In this document: positions 1 through 7,878 of the stretch, piece by piece
How the letters are laid out: each line of letters starts with the position of its first letter
How positions within the stretch are numbered: position 1 is the first letter of the stretch
NCBI RefSeq assembly: GCF_026409565.1
Contig: NZ_CP112881.1
Span: 186,001 to 250,000 of the forward strand
Origin: Sneathiella aquimaris
Lineage (GTDB): Bacteria > Pseudomonadota > Alphaproteobacteria > Sneathiellales > Sneathiellaceae
Length of the DNA stretch: 64,000 bases
Direction: 5' to 3'
The notes under the pieces: model-generated
What the model was told of the DNA's origin: nothing
Database searches by the model: none
What the model saw: the letters and a program-made list of their open reading frames with translations, nothing else
Made by a program: the position numbers and the translations under genes

Positions 1-1
1 T

Positions 2-1333
2 GTCAAATATGCGGGTGTGCCGTGGGAAATGGGCCTGCCGGAAGTTAATCAGGTTTTGACGTTGAACAAGTTGCGCCATTCCGTCCTGCTGCGGGTTGAT
101 GGTGGTATGAAAACCGGCCGTGATATTGTGATCAGTGCCCTGATGGGCGGTGAAGAATATGGTCTGGGAACCGGTGCCCTTGTCGCGCTGGGTTGTATTC
201 TTGTGCGTCAATGTCACTCAAACACCTGTCCTGTCGGGATTTGTACGCAGGATGAAGAACTGATCAAGAAATATGAAGGTACGGCTGACAAAGTGGTCAA
301 CCTTTTCAGTTTTCTGGCAGAAGAGGTTCGTGAGATTCTGGCTTCATTGGGATATCGCTCACTGGAAGAAATTGTTGGACGCAGTAACATGCTGACGCAG
401 GTCAGTCGTGGGTCTGCGCATCTGGATGATCTTGATTTGAACCCGCTTCTGGCCGAAGCCGATGCGGGTAATAATCCTCGTGTCTGCACCAATACGGGTC
501 CTGTTCCAGTGCCGGAAACACTGGATGCCCGGATGATCATGGATGCCGCCAGCGTGTTCAATAAAGGCGGTGAGAAACGCCAGCTTGCCTACAGCATTCG
601 CAATACTCACCGGGCTATCGGTACAAAACTGTCGTCTCATATTGTTCGTACATTTGGTATGACAGGGTTGGAAGCGGGCCATATTACTGTTCGGCTTCGT
701 GGCTCTGCCGGTCAGTCACTGGGTGCCTTTGCGGTTCAGGGGCTGAAACTGGAAGTTCTGGGAGATGCTAACGACTATTGCGGTAAGGGTTTGTCCGGTG
801 GCACGATTATTGTGCGCCCGATGACATCAAGCCCCATCGTCTGGAACGAAAATACCATCGTTGGAAATACCGTTCTATATGGCGCGACATCCGGTTATCT
901 GTTTGCAGCGGGTCAGGCCGGCGAGCGGTTTGCCGTTCGAAATTCAGGCGCGATTTCTGTGGTTGAAGGCTGTGGCACCAATGGCTGTGAATATATGACC
1001 GGCGGTAAAATTGTCATTCTGGGCAGTGTCGGCGGAAACTTCGGTGCTGGTATGACCGGCGGGATGGCGTATATTTATGATCCCAAGAAAACGCTGCCTC
1101 AGAATATCAACAACGAATCCGTTGTATATCAAAAGGTTGCCTCTTCCCATTGGGAAGGAGAATTGAAAACCTTGATCGAGCAGCATCATGAACAAACCAA
1201 TTCACCTTTGGCCGAGAAATTATTGGCGCATTGGGAAATGGAACTGGATCATTTCTGGCAGATTTGCCCAAAAGAAATGATCAATAAGATCCCGTATCCG
1301 TTGAGTGATGCGGAAGAACAACAGACAGCCTGA
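2..1333 (+). CDS. gltB: Glutamate synthase large subunit, C-terminal part (partial at window edge)
   Basis: This is the 3' end of the alpha subunit of NADPH-glutamate synthase (GOGAT), which makes two glutamates from glutamine and 2-oxoglutarate. The reading frame is open from base 2, so the gene begins outside the window. The visible part starts in the FMN-binding synthase barrel (VDGGMKTGRD, GAEEYG-like GGEEYGLGT). It carries the cysteine group CHSNTCPVGIC, which binds the 3Fe-4S cluster. It then runs into the right-handed beta-helix GXGXG domain, with repeated short glycine motifs (GSAGQSLGAF, GKGLSGGTIIV, GNTVLYGATSG, GCEYMTGG). No gltD follows; the gene is closed by a strong terminator, so the small subunit must lie upstream or elsewhere. 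Family identity is clear. Confidence 0.97.
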   Translation, partial: VKYAGVPWEMGLPEVNQVLTLNKLRHSVLLRVDGGMKTGRDIVISALMGGEEYGLGTGALVALGCILVRQCHSNTCPVGICTQDEELIKKYEGTADKVVNLFSFLAEEVREILASLGYRSLEEIVGRSNMLTQVSRGSAHLDDLDLNPLLAEADAGNNPRVCTNTGPVPVPETLDARMIMDAASVFNKGGEKRQLAYSIRNTHRAIGTKLSSHIVRTFGMTGLEAGHITVRLRGSAGQSLGAFAVQGLKLEVLGDANDYCGKGLSGGTIIVRPMTSSPIVWNENTIVGNTVLYGATSGYLFAAGQAGERFAVRNSGAISVVEGCGTNGCEYMTGGKIVILGSVGGNFGAGMTGGMAYIYDPKKTLPQNINNESVVYQKVASSHWEGELKTLIEQHHEQTNSPLAEKLLAHWEMELDHFWQICPKEMINKIPYPLSDAEEQQTA

Positions 1334-1349
1334 TCCAGACTGTTTTGAT

Positions 1350-1381
1350 AAAAGCCGGTGATTTTTTCACCGGCTTTTTTT
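1350..1381 (+). terminator. Rho-independent terminator after gltB
   Basis: A perfect stem AAAGCCGGTGA / TCACCGGCTTT closes a short T-rich loop and is followed directly by a run of T. It starts 17 bases after the gltB stop, so it ends the gltB transcript. Confidence 0.9.
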
Positions 1382-1538
1382 CTGGGTAATTTCTGCCTCT
1401 GCGGAAAAAGGCACCCTCCGCCCGTCAATTTTTTCCGGCCATCCGATCTCTGAAATCAGAAAAATGGCGGTTTACAAGGGTTCTGCTCTTGGCCCGGTCC
1501 TTGCTTGGGAGGGGTCATGTAAATATGGAGAGAGAAGC

Positions 1539-1808
1539 ATGACTATTCCTGAAACCGTTTCCTTGGAAGCCAATACCGATACGACACATCAAGCCGATCC
1601 CATTATTGATCGTGAAGAAGTGATGTGGGCTGCGCGTAAACTGATTTTGGTTTATGGCGATCAGGCTCCTTTGGCCGCGGATAATGAAGTCCGCAAATTT
1701 GATGCTGTCGGAAAATTTCATGTGGCCACCATGTTTGAACGGGTCCGCGATGAATGTTCAGTGCTTTTGCAAAAAAGTGCCAAATTGCGGGCACGACGTC
1801 TGCACTGA
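1539..1808 (+). CDS. Small hypothetical protein, 89 aa
   Basis: I do not recognise this protein. The start is placed at 1539 because a good ribosome-binding sequence (GGAGAGAG) lies just before it. The same frame is open from 1464, but nothing supports that earlier start. The product is soluble-looking, has no signal or membrane segment, and has an acidic N-terminal third, followed by a mixed helical segment rich in charged residues and a basic tail ending in KLRARRLH. One cysteine is present. It stands alone between the gltB terminator and a GST gene, both in the same direction. A small regulatory or DNA-associated protein is possible from the basic tail, but that is a guess. Confidence 0.55.
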   Translation: MTIPETVSLEANTDTTHQADPIIDREEVMWAARKLILVYGDQAPLAADNEVRKFDAVGKFHVATMFERVRDECSVLLQKSAKLRARRLH

Positions 1809-1884
1809 TCAAAAAATGACAAAAATTAGGATCTGGGGATAGGAAACGGTTCGTAATTTGTAAGGGGTAAGGTATGGTACAGCC

Positions 1885-2553
1885 ATGCGTATACTCTATC
1901 ATTTTTGGATTTCACCAGCTTGTCGAAAAGTCCGCCTTGCCCTCAATGAAAAAGGGCTGGCTTACGAGTTGATTGTTGAAAAAGACTGGGAGCGCCGGGA
2001 TGAATTCCTCGCGCTTAACCCAGCCAGCGAAGTGCCCGTTTTGGAAGATGAGAATGGGGCCGTACTGGCGGATAGCCAGGCAATCCTCGAATATCTTGAG
2101 GAAACCTATCAGGATCGCCCCTTATTGCCCGAAGACAAAACGGAACGGGCTGAAGTGCGGCGCCTTGTTGGCTGGTTTGATCGCAAGTTTCAGCTGGAAG
2201 TCACGGATAATCTGGTGGAAGAGAAAATCCTGAAACGCCTTATGCGGACGGGAACCCCGAATACTGCTGCGATACGCGCCGGCCATCATAATATACACTA
2301 CCATCTGGATTATATTTCATATCTGACGGAGCGGCGCAGCTGGCTTGCTGGTGAAGATTTCAGCCTTGCCGATATTGCAGCGGCGGCGCAGATCTCGGCG
2401 GTTGACTATCTTGGAGATGTCCCGTGGGAGCAGCATCCCAGTGCTAAAATCTGGTATTCACGGATAAAATCGCGACCGACATTCAGGCCTCTTTTGGCGG
2501 ATAACCTCCCCGGAATGCCCGCCCCAAAACATTATGCTGACCTTGATTTCTAA
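1885..2553 (+). CDS. Glutathione S-transferase family protein
   Basis: A 222-aa protein with the two-domain GST layout. The thioredoxin-like N-terminal domain begins RILYHFWISPACRKVRLAL, with Ser/Cys at the glutathione-activating site. It continues with EVPVLEDENG (the cis-proline loop) and ADSQAILEYL (the glutathione gamma-Glu binding motif). The all-helical C-terminal domain contains SLADIAAAAQIS, the usual N-capping box region. Length matches typical bacterial GSTs. Substrate cannot be read from sequence; detoxification or a metabolic isomerase or dehalogenase role are both possible. It precedes queG by 32 bases and could be co-transcribed with it. Confidence 0.92.
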   Translation: MRILYHFWISPACRKVRLALNEKGLAYELIVEKDWERRDEFLALNPASEVPVLEDENGAVLADSQAILEYLEETYQDRPLLPEDKTERAEVRRLVGWFDRKFQLEVTDNLVEEKILKRLMRTGTPNTAAIRAGHHNIHYHLDYISYLTERRSWLAGEDFSLADIAAAAQISAVDYLGDVPWEQHPSAKIWYSRIKSRPTFRPLLADNLPGMPAPKHYADLDF

Positions 2554-2585
2554 ATCGCATTTCTGGTGTTGTTTGGAGAGCCGTC

Positions 2586-3734
2586 ATGATTGACGGAGCA
2601 GATAAAGCCCGCCTGATCGCTTATTCATTGGAACAGGGGTTTGATGAAGCACGGGTCTCTTCTGCTGATTTCGGCAAAAAACCGGGAGAATATCTTGATG
2701 CGTTTTTGCAGGCCGGCTATCACGGGGACATGGATTGGCTGGTCGCGAAACAAAAGTGGCGGCGTCATCCGCAATCCCTTTGGCCAGAGGCAAAATCGGC
2801 GTTGGTGCTTGGGTTAAATTATGCGCCGGCTTCTGATCCGCGGGCGCTGGCCGATCATCCGGACCGGGGGATCATATCTGTATATGCCCAAGGCAAAGAT
2901 TATCATGACTTGATCAAAAAACGCCTTAAACGGATTGCCCGCTGGATCGTTCAGGAATTTGGGGCGGATGTAAAAGTGTTTGTTGATACCGCACCGGTCA
3001 TGGAAAAACCCTTGGCAGCGTCAGCAGGACTTGGTTGGCAAGGCAAACATACCAACCTGCTCAGTCGTAATTTCGGATCCTGGCTGTTTCTGGGATGCAT
3101 TCTCACCACGTTGGAAATAGCGCCGGATGACCCGACAACAGGCGATTGTGGTAGTTGTACGGCTTGTCTGGATGTCTGTCCAACGCAGGCTTTTGTCGGA
3201 CCTTACAAGTTGGATGCGAGCAAATGCATTTCGTATCTGACAATTGAAACCCGGGCGCACATACCGCGCGACATCCGATCTGCCATGGGCAATCGCATCT
3301 ATGGCTGTGATGACTGCCTGTCTGTTTGTCCATGGAACAAGTTTGCCAAACGATCCCGTGAAATGGCCTTTATGCCGCGTGCAGAATTAACCGCGCCCCG
3401 ATTATCCGATCTGGCAGGCCTGGATGACACGGCGTTTCGCGAGATTTTTTCAGGCTCTCCTGTTAAACGGCTGGGGCGAAACCGGTTTATAAGAAATGTT
3501 CTGATTGCCCTTGGAAACCAGAAGGATCGATCCCAAGTGACACATGTGACGCCGTTGCTTGAGGATCCATCCCCGATCATTCGTGTGGCCGCCGTCTGGG
3601 CGCTTCACCAATTGGGGTCGGTTTCTGATTTTAATAAATTATACGATGCCTGCATGATCCGTGAAAGCGATCCGGATGTGATTGAGGAATGGCAAATTGC
3701 CAAGAAGGAACGATTAGATGAGCAGACTGGATAG
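2586..3734 (+). CDS. queG: Epoxyqueuosine reductase QueG
   Basis: QueG carries out the last step of queuosine synthesis, reducing epoxyqueuosine to queuosine in the tRNA wobble position using cobalamin and two 4Fe-4S clusters. The 382-aa protein has the family's length. It shows a cobalamin-reductase-like N-terminal region (DTAPVMEKPLA, GLGWQGKHTNLL). Two ferredoxin-type clusters follow: CGSCTACLDVCPTQAF and CDDCLSVCPWNKFA. The C-terminus contains HEAT-like repeats (PIIRVAAVWALHQLG) that bind tRNA in the family. The stop overlaps the start of the next gene by 17 bases, so the two are translationally linked. Confidence 0.95.
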   Translation: MIDGADKARLIAYSLEQGFDEARVSSADFGKKPGEYLDAFLQAGYHGDMDWLVAKQKWRRHPQSLWPEAKSALVLGLNYAPASDPRALADHPDRGIISVYAQGKDYHDLIKKRLKRIARWIVQEFGADVKVFVDTAPVMEKPLAASAGLGWQGKHTNLLSRNFGSWLFLGCILTTLEIAPDDPTTGDCGSCTACLDVCPTQAFVGPYKLDASKCISYLTIETRAHIPRDIRSAMGNRIYGCDDCLSVCPWNKFAKRSREMAFMPRAELTAPRLSDLAGLDDTAFREIFSGSPVKRLGRNRFIRNVLIALGNQKDRSQVTHVTPLLEDPSPIIRVAAVWALHQLGSVSDFNKLYDACMIRESDPDVIEEWQIAKKERLDEQTG

Positions 3735-4206
3735 CTTTATTCGTCGGGTAACTGCACAACGAGACTGTTTGAATAAAGCGGCCGATATGTTGGACGGCGT
3801 TGACGGACCGGTGCTCGAACTGGGATTGGGAAATGGCCGGACCTTTGATCATTTGCGGTCATTGTTTGATGAACAGGATATTTTTGTGTTCGACCGACAT
3901 GTGAAAGCCCATCCAGATTGTATTCCCGATGAGGCCCATATGCTTTTGGGTGATTTTACGGAAACCTTGCCTTCCGCCTTGTCTCGATTGCCGGGAAAAG
4001 CAAAGCTTGCCCATTGTGATATCGGGTCTGGTGACAAATCTGCCAGCGTTTCACTGGCTGAAAAATTGGGTGCTGTCTTGCCGGATTTATTGGCAAAAGG
4101 GGCCTTGATTGTCAGTGATCAGCCTTTTGATGTCGCCTGCTGGTCAGCGATCGATCTTCCGGACACGGTGTCGCCGGGCCGTTACCATATTTACCGGCAG
4201 GATTAA
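3718..4206 (+). CDS. Class I SAM-dependent methyltransferase-like protein (Methyltransf_17 type)
   Basis: A 162-aa protein with the SAM-binding glycine motif VLELGLGNGRTFDHL, followed at the correct distance by an acidic residue after a beta strand (IFVFDRH). It then has a second strand pair typical of a Rossmann methyltransferase (KLAHCDIGSGD, ALIVSDQPF). It resembles the small proteins annotated as S-adenosyl-L-methionine methyltransferase (PF12692). The substrate is unknown. Its start lies inside the queG stop region (17-base overlap), so it is expressed from the queG message, which hints at a link with RNA modification but does not prove it. Confidence 0.75.
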   Translation: MSRLDSFIRRVTAQRDCLNKAADMLDGVDGPVLELGLGNGRTFDHLRSLFDEQDIFVFDRHVKAHPDCIPDEAHMLLGDFTETLPSALSRLPGKAKLAHCDIGSGDKSASVSLAEKLGAVLPDLLAKGALIVSDQPFDVACWSAIDLPDTVSPGRYHIYRQD

Positions 4207-4280
4207 CCGGATCTGGCGTTTTTTGCCGGGCTAAACTATCAGATAATACACTTTTATGGCGCAAATCCGCCGTTTGTTAC

Positions 4281-4296
4281 TGGCACTTAATTTGCA
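4281..4296 (+). promoter_or_regulatory. Sigma-54 (RpoN) promoter, full consensus
   Basis: The bases TGGCAC, five bases, then TTGCA give GG-N10-GC, the exact -24/-12 consensus. The predicted transcription start is near 4306, about 24 bases ahead of the ATG at 4330. It is the best sigma-54 match I found in the window. Confidence 0.75.
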
Positions 4297-4329
4297 TGAG
4301 TTTTCCCAAGAAACAAAAAGGAAAGCGTC

Positions 4330-4956
4330 ATGATTAATCCCCTTAATTCCGCTCAGTCCGTTCACAATCGTTATCCAGAAGCGTCTACTTCGCCGAACAG
4401 TCTTGTAAAGACCGATCCTGCCAAAGGCAGTGATCCATCCGATCAGGTCACGCTGTCTGAACCTGCTCAAAAGGCGCAGAAGTTATTATCGGAATTTCCC
4501 CCTCTGATCCTGGATCCGGATGTTCATCTTAAAAATGCAGAGGGCGCCCTGAAAGACCTGTTGGCGAAATATAACATTCCGCCAAATACCAAGGTCTCAA
4601 TTTCTTCTGATTCAAAGGGCCAGTTTACGGTTAGTGGAGACCACCCGCTGTTGGCCGAGGTCGAAACAGAGATCAATGAGGGAACGGCAAAAGAGCTAAG
4701 AAATTCACTGGTCGGAGCCCATAATGGCAGCATCATTCAGCGGATCGGGGCGGCCGTTGAAATGGCGATGCGGGGTGCGGATCAAAATCCGGGTATGACT
4801 GACACCTATTACAGCTGGGTGCGATCGGTCGCCAGCGAAGCTCAAGGGTTTGGATACGCGGTAAATTTTGATGAAGGCGTCATCACTGGATCGCTTGTCA
4901 ATTCGCTGGGCGAAAGAATAGCCGGGGATGAGAGGCTGTCCCTTCCGATCGGGTAG
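4330..4956 (+). CDS. Hypothetical protein behind a sigma-54 promoter, 208 aa
   Basis: I do not recognise this protein. It has a ribosome-binding sequence (AAGGAAAG) before the ATG. The N-terminal 50 residues are polar and rich in Ser, Pro and Asn, and include DQVTLSEPAQ, a style of disordered leader common in flagellar and other exported or anti-sigma-like small proteins. Residues about 60-115 look like a compact alpha/beta segment (LKDLLAKYNIPPNTKVSIS). The C-terminal part has a helix followed by FGYAVNFDEGVITGSLV. There is no signal peptide or membrane helix. It is a single-gene unit, and its sigma-54 promoter suggests flagellar, nitrogen or stress control. A flagellum-associated protein is one possibility. 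Confidence 0.8.
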   Translation: MINPLNSAQSVHNRYPEASTSPNSLVKTDPAKGSDPSDQVTLSEPAQKAQKLLSEFPPLILDPDVHLKNAEGALKDLLAKYNIPPNTKVSISSDSKGQFTVSGDHPLLAEVETEINEGTAKELRNSLVGAHNGSIIQRIGAAVEMAMRGADQNPGMTDTYYSWVRSVASEAQGFGYAVNFDEGVITGSLVNSLGERIAGDERLSLPIG

Positions 4957-5036
4957 AAATTGAAACAGGGCCTGTCGATTTTTAAGAAAATGTTTAGGGC
5001 TGGCGAGGATGATACAGGAAACTAATTGGTGGGTGT

Positions 5037-6149
5037 GTGACAGTGAGTGAAGGTATGAAGGCGGCGGAACAAACTCTGATCGATCAGATGGGCTTTTCTG
5101 AACGGGAGATTGCCAGAAGACTCCATTTGTTGAATTTTACGGAATTTGACGCCGAACGACTCAAGCTTGTGAAAGAGACTATGAGAAACGTCACCGATGA
5201 TTTGGTGGAAGCGTTTTATTCTTTCCAGTTATCGGATCCGGAGATTGCTCAGGCAATCGGTGATATTGATACGCTGACACGCCTTAAAGGCTATATGAAG
5301 TCCTATATTCAAAGCTTGTTCACTGGCTGTTATGACGAAAAATATGTGAACACGCGGTTGCGGATTGGAAAGGTTCACAAACGACTGGACGTCCGACCCA
5401 AACTGTATATGAAGGCTCATGCCAAGTTACAAAGCCTGTTGGATCAGGAGATAGAAGAATCCTGCTTTGTTGAGGATGCAGTTCTCATCAAGCAGGCACT
5501 GCACAAGATCCTGTTATTCGACGCAGAACTCGTTTTTGATGCTTATGTTGAAGCTTATATGACCGAGATGCAGTCTGCGACCCGGGAAGTGGAAAAGTAC
5601 GCGTCTCAGGTTGGAATCCGTGTCGACAGTATGTTTAACCGTCTGCACGAACGGTCTCAACGGGATCAGTTGACCGGACTTCATAACCGGAGATCCCTTT
5701 TTGATCTGTTAAGTTATGAATGCCGAGTTGCAGAGCGGCATAATCTAAGCTTTGTCCTGATTTACCTGGATTTGAACGGCTTTAAATCCGTCAATGACCT
5801 GCATGGACATCATGCGGGCGATGAAGTGTTGGTTCAGGTTGGGCAATCCCTGTTGGCAACGACGCGATCGGTGGATATTCCGTCGCGGTATGGTGGGGAT
5901 GAGTTCTGTATTGTGTTCCCCAGAATTTCGCTAACAGAAATCGAAGCGATTATTAGCCGCCTGACCGAAGATTTTGATGAGAAATGCAAATATCCTGTCA
6001 CTTTCAGCATGGGTATCGTACAGGTCGGCCCCAAAACCTTTGAGACCCCGGAAGAGCTTATTAAGATCGCTGATGGTTTGATGTATAAGGCAAAAGAGCG
6101 GGCTCACCGGGACGGTAAACATCATTGGGAGTTCGAAGGCAAGAGATGA
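5037..6149 (+). CDS. Globin-coupled diguanylate cyclase
   Basis: A 370-aa sensor enzyme that should make cyclic-di-GMP in response to oxygen or another haem ligand. Residues about 15-170 form a protoglobin-type globin domain; the RIGKVHKRLDVRPKLYM segment carries the probable proximal haem histidine H114. A short helical linker (170-205) leads to a GGDEF domain. It keeps the active-site motif GGDEF (286-290) and an allosteric inhibitory site RSVD (277-280) five residues before it, so an active, product-inhibited enzyme is expected. The start is GTG at 5037; GTG at 5043 and ATG at 5055 are possible alternatives. The gene ends 11 bases from the convergent hydroxylase gene. Confidence 0.92.
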   Translation: MTVSEGMKAAEQTLIDQMGFSEREIARRLHLLNFTEFDAERLKLVKETMRNVTDDLVEAFYSFQLSDPEIAQAIGDIDTLTRLKGYMKSYIQSLFTGCYDEKYVNTRLRIGKVHKRLDVRPKLYMKAHAKLQSLLDQEIEESCFVEDAVLIKQALHKILLFDAELVFDAYVEAYMTEMQSATREVEKYASQVGIRVDSMFNRLHERSQRDQLTGLHNRRSLFDLLSYECRVAERHNLSFVLIYLDLNGFKSVNDLHGHHAGDEVLVQVGQSLLATTRSVDIPSRYGGDEFCIVFPRISLTEIEAIISRLTEDFDEKCKYPVTFSMGIVQVGPKTFETPEELIKIADGLMYKAKERAHRDGKHHWEFEGKR

Positions 6150-6160
6150 CGATTGCTCGC

Positions 6161-7015
6161 TTATGGTCCAGTGTCCATGCCTGGCGGGCCTGTTAGCGTC
6201 CGGATCTTTTTGAGCGCCGTTTTTGCCTTTCTCAGGTCTTTGAATAGTGCGATGAATTCATGCCCGTTAATGACAAAAGGATTGGCGCTCTTCAAAGGAT
6301 CTGTAATCCCATAGATTACCTTATCATCTTCGCGCTGGTAGGTGCCAAAAAGCCGGTCCCAAATCATCAAAATGCCGCCATAATTTCTGTCGATATAGCG
6401 AGGGTTGGACCCATGATGTACCCGATGGTTCGACGGTGTGTTCAGCCAGCTATCCAAAAAGGGAAGTCGGCCAATTTTTTCGGTGTGGATCCAGTTCTGG
6501 TAGGTCACCACCGTGAAAAACGCAACCAGCGTTTCTGCAATCCCAAATCCGTAAATAATCATGGGCACAAGAAAAACCCATTCAAACAGCGCTTCGAACC
6601 ATGAAAGGCGCAACGCCGTCGAAAAATTGAATTCAGGGGATGAATGATGGACCACATGAACCGCCCACAGGACCCGAACCCTGTGCTCTGCCCGGTGCAT
6701 CCAGTAATAAAGAAAATCAGCGAACAGTATTGCAAGTGGCCAAAACCAGATCCCTTCCGGCATGCTTGCGATTGTAAATGGAGAAACAAGAGACAGACCG
6801 ATCAGAAAAATAAGGCCCAGCCCTGCATATTCCAGCCCCACACCGATCAGATATATGGACCAGTTGGCAAAAGTTTCTTTCCAGCTTTGGCGCGCTTTGC
6901 GGGCGAAGTCGAAAAGCATTTCCAACAAAATTAGTCCAAGGAAACCAAATCCAATATAGACAAGCCAGTCAAAGGCGGTCTCATAGGCGGCAAAATTCTC
7001 TTCAATGGATTGCAT
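6161..7015 (-). CDS. Sterol desaturase / fatty acid hydroxylase family membrane protein
   Basis: An integral membrane di-iron enzyme of the fatty acid hydroxylase superfamily (284 aa). The histidine clusters that hold the iron pair are visible: HRAEH, HVVHH, and NHRVHHG followed by the NYGGILMIWDRLFGTY signature. Four or more hydrophobic helices lie in the first 150 residues. The substrate cannot be assigned; the family includes sterol C5 desaturases, carotenoid hydroxylases and ether-lipid or sphingolipid hydroxylases. It lies 13 bases downstream of a 52-codon membrane-protein gene and is divergent from a TetR regulator with a palindromic operator, which suggests an inducible lipid-modifying unit. 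Confidence 0.92.
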   Translation of the reverse strand: MQSIEENFAAYETAFDWLVYIGFGFLGLILLEMLFDFARKARQSWKETFANWSIYLIGVGLEYAGLGLIFLIGLSLVSPFTIASMPEGIWFWPLAILFADFLYYWMHRAEHRVRVLWAVHVVHHSSPEFNFSTALRLSWFEALFEWVFLVPMIIYGFGIAETLVAFFTVVTYQNWIHTEKIGRLPFLDSWLNTPSNHRVHHGSNPRYIDRNYGGILMIWDRLFGTYQREDDKVIYGITDPLKSANPFVINGHEFIALFKDLRKAKTALKKIRTLTGPPGMDTGP

Positions 7016-7028
7016 TAGTGAACTCCAG

Positions 7029-7187
7029 TCAGAATTTTGGGATGAAATTTAAAAACCAAAGAAACCAGCCTGCATACAAGGCATCGGTCCAAGGACCAAA
7101 ACCGGTGACCGCGACAAATATCAGGGGAAGTTTCCAGACACCGATCATGCCTAGAAATCCTAAATACCAATATTTTTTTAAAGCCAT
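7029..7187 (-). CDS. Small membrane protein, 52 aa
   Basis: This short frame lies directly upstream of the desaturase gene in the same direction. It begins with ATG at 7187 and encodes MALKKYWYLGFLGMIGVWKL at its N-terminus. It ends in WFLWFLNFIPKF before TGA. The protein is strongly hydrophobic, with two likely membrane passes (residues about 7-29 and 37-50) separated by a short turn (FGPWTDA). It has abundant Trp, Phe and Gly and a basic N-terminus that should face the cytoplasm. A possible ribosome-binding sequence (GAAGAG) precedes it. I do not recognise a named family; its position suggests a partner or assembly subunit of the hydroxylase. Confidence 0.65.
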   Translation of the reverse strand: MALKKYWYLGFLGMIGVWKLPLIFVAVTGFGPWTDALYAGWFLWFLNFIPKF

Positions 7188-7207
7188 AATTGAACTCTTC
7201 TATTGAA

Positions 7208-7221
7208 TGAACGTACGTTCA
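7208..7221. promoter_or_regulatory. TetR-type operator, perfect 14-bp palindrome
   Basis: TGAACGTACGTTCA is its own reverse complement. It lies between the divergent small-membrane-protein gene (start 7187) and the TetR gene (start 7255), where a repressor could block both promoters. The TGAACG/CGTTCA half sites resemble operators reported for several AcrR/TetR repressors of lipid or efflux genes. Confidence 0.75.
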
Positions 7222-7254
7222 GTATATATACTAAACATAGGAAGGAACAAGATC

Positions 7255-7866
7255 ATGGACAAAAAAAAGGCAGCGGCCCAAAGCCGGGCTGGAAAAGTAG
7301 AGAAGACCCGCTTGAAAATTGTTGAGGCGGCGGCGGCCTGCTTCATCGCGAAAGGATTTCACCAAAGCAGTATGCGGGACATTGCCACTCTGGCCGGGGT
7401 AAGTCTGGGCAATCTGTATAATCACTTTGAGAATAAAGCAGAATTGATCAATGGGCTTGCTGAACTGGAAGCGCAGGAAAATGCCGTGCTTTTACGCCTG
7501 TTGGAAGACACAGGATCACCAACGAGTACATTTCACACCTTTATTGAGCGGTATTTCACGATGGTCAGAGCGCCAGACAATGCAGCGCTCACCGCAGAGA
7601 TTTTCTCGGAAGCCATGCGAAACGATGCCATTTACCAGATTTTTGATGAAAACAGGCAGTCCTTAATTCAGGCCCTGAACGGGTTGCTGATAGCTGGACA
7701 AAAAGCTGGGGACTTCAAGTCTGACCCATTGATACCGTCCCTGACTCCACTGATTCTGGACTTGATAGAAGCCAGTGCCTTGCGGATTGCCCTTGCAGGC
7801 GGAGAAGGGGCCAAGGCAGAAGGAAAACTGTTGCAGTCAGTGATTGACCTTTGGGTGAAAGCCTAG
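7255..7866 (+). CDS. TetR/AcrR family transcriptional regulator
   Basis: A 203-aa repressor-type protein. The N-terminal helix-turn-helix is clear: ARSKILEAA-like KTRLKIVEAAAACFIAKGFHQ, followed by MRDIATLAGVSLGNLYNHF. The C-terminal ligand-binding helices are variable. The start is set at ATG 7255, preceded by AAGGAAC. The same frame is open from 7207, but that start would lie on the palindromic operator and lacks a ribosome-binding sequence. It is divergent from the small membrane protein and desaturase genes, so it probably represses them and itself. Confidence 0.92.
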   Translation: MDKKKAAAQSRAGKVEKTRLKIVEAAAACFIAKGFHQSSMRDIATLAGVSLGNLYNHFENKAELINGLAELEAQENAVLLRLLEDTGSPTSTFHTFIERYFTMVRAPDNAALTAEIFSEAMRNDAIYQIFDENRQSLIQALNGLLIAGQKAGDFKSDPLIPSLTPLILDLIEASALRIALAGGEGAKAEGKLLQSVIDLWVKA

Positions 7867-7878
7867 CAAGGCGGATCC

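Noticed and set aside
800-816. A TGGCAC...TTGTG element inside gltB
   Set aside because: It lies inside coding sequence and the -12 part is off consensus.
1464-1538. An earlier start for the 89-aa protein
   Set aside because: There is no ribosome-binding sequence, while 1539 has one in the right place.
1770-1795. A minus-strand TGGCAC-like element near the end of the 89-aa gene
   Set aside because: The spacing is GG-N9-GC, one short of the required ten.
7018-7206. A 62-codon plus-strand frame in the gap before the TetR gene
   Set aside because: It is antisense to the better-supported 52-aa membrane protein frame and has no family features.
7207-7254. An earlier start for the TetR gene
   Set aside because: It would lie on the palindromic operator and lacks a ribosome-binding sequence.
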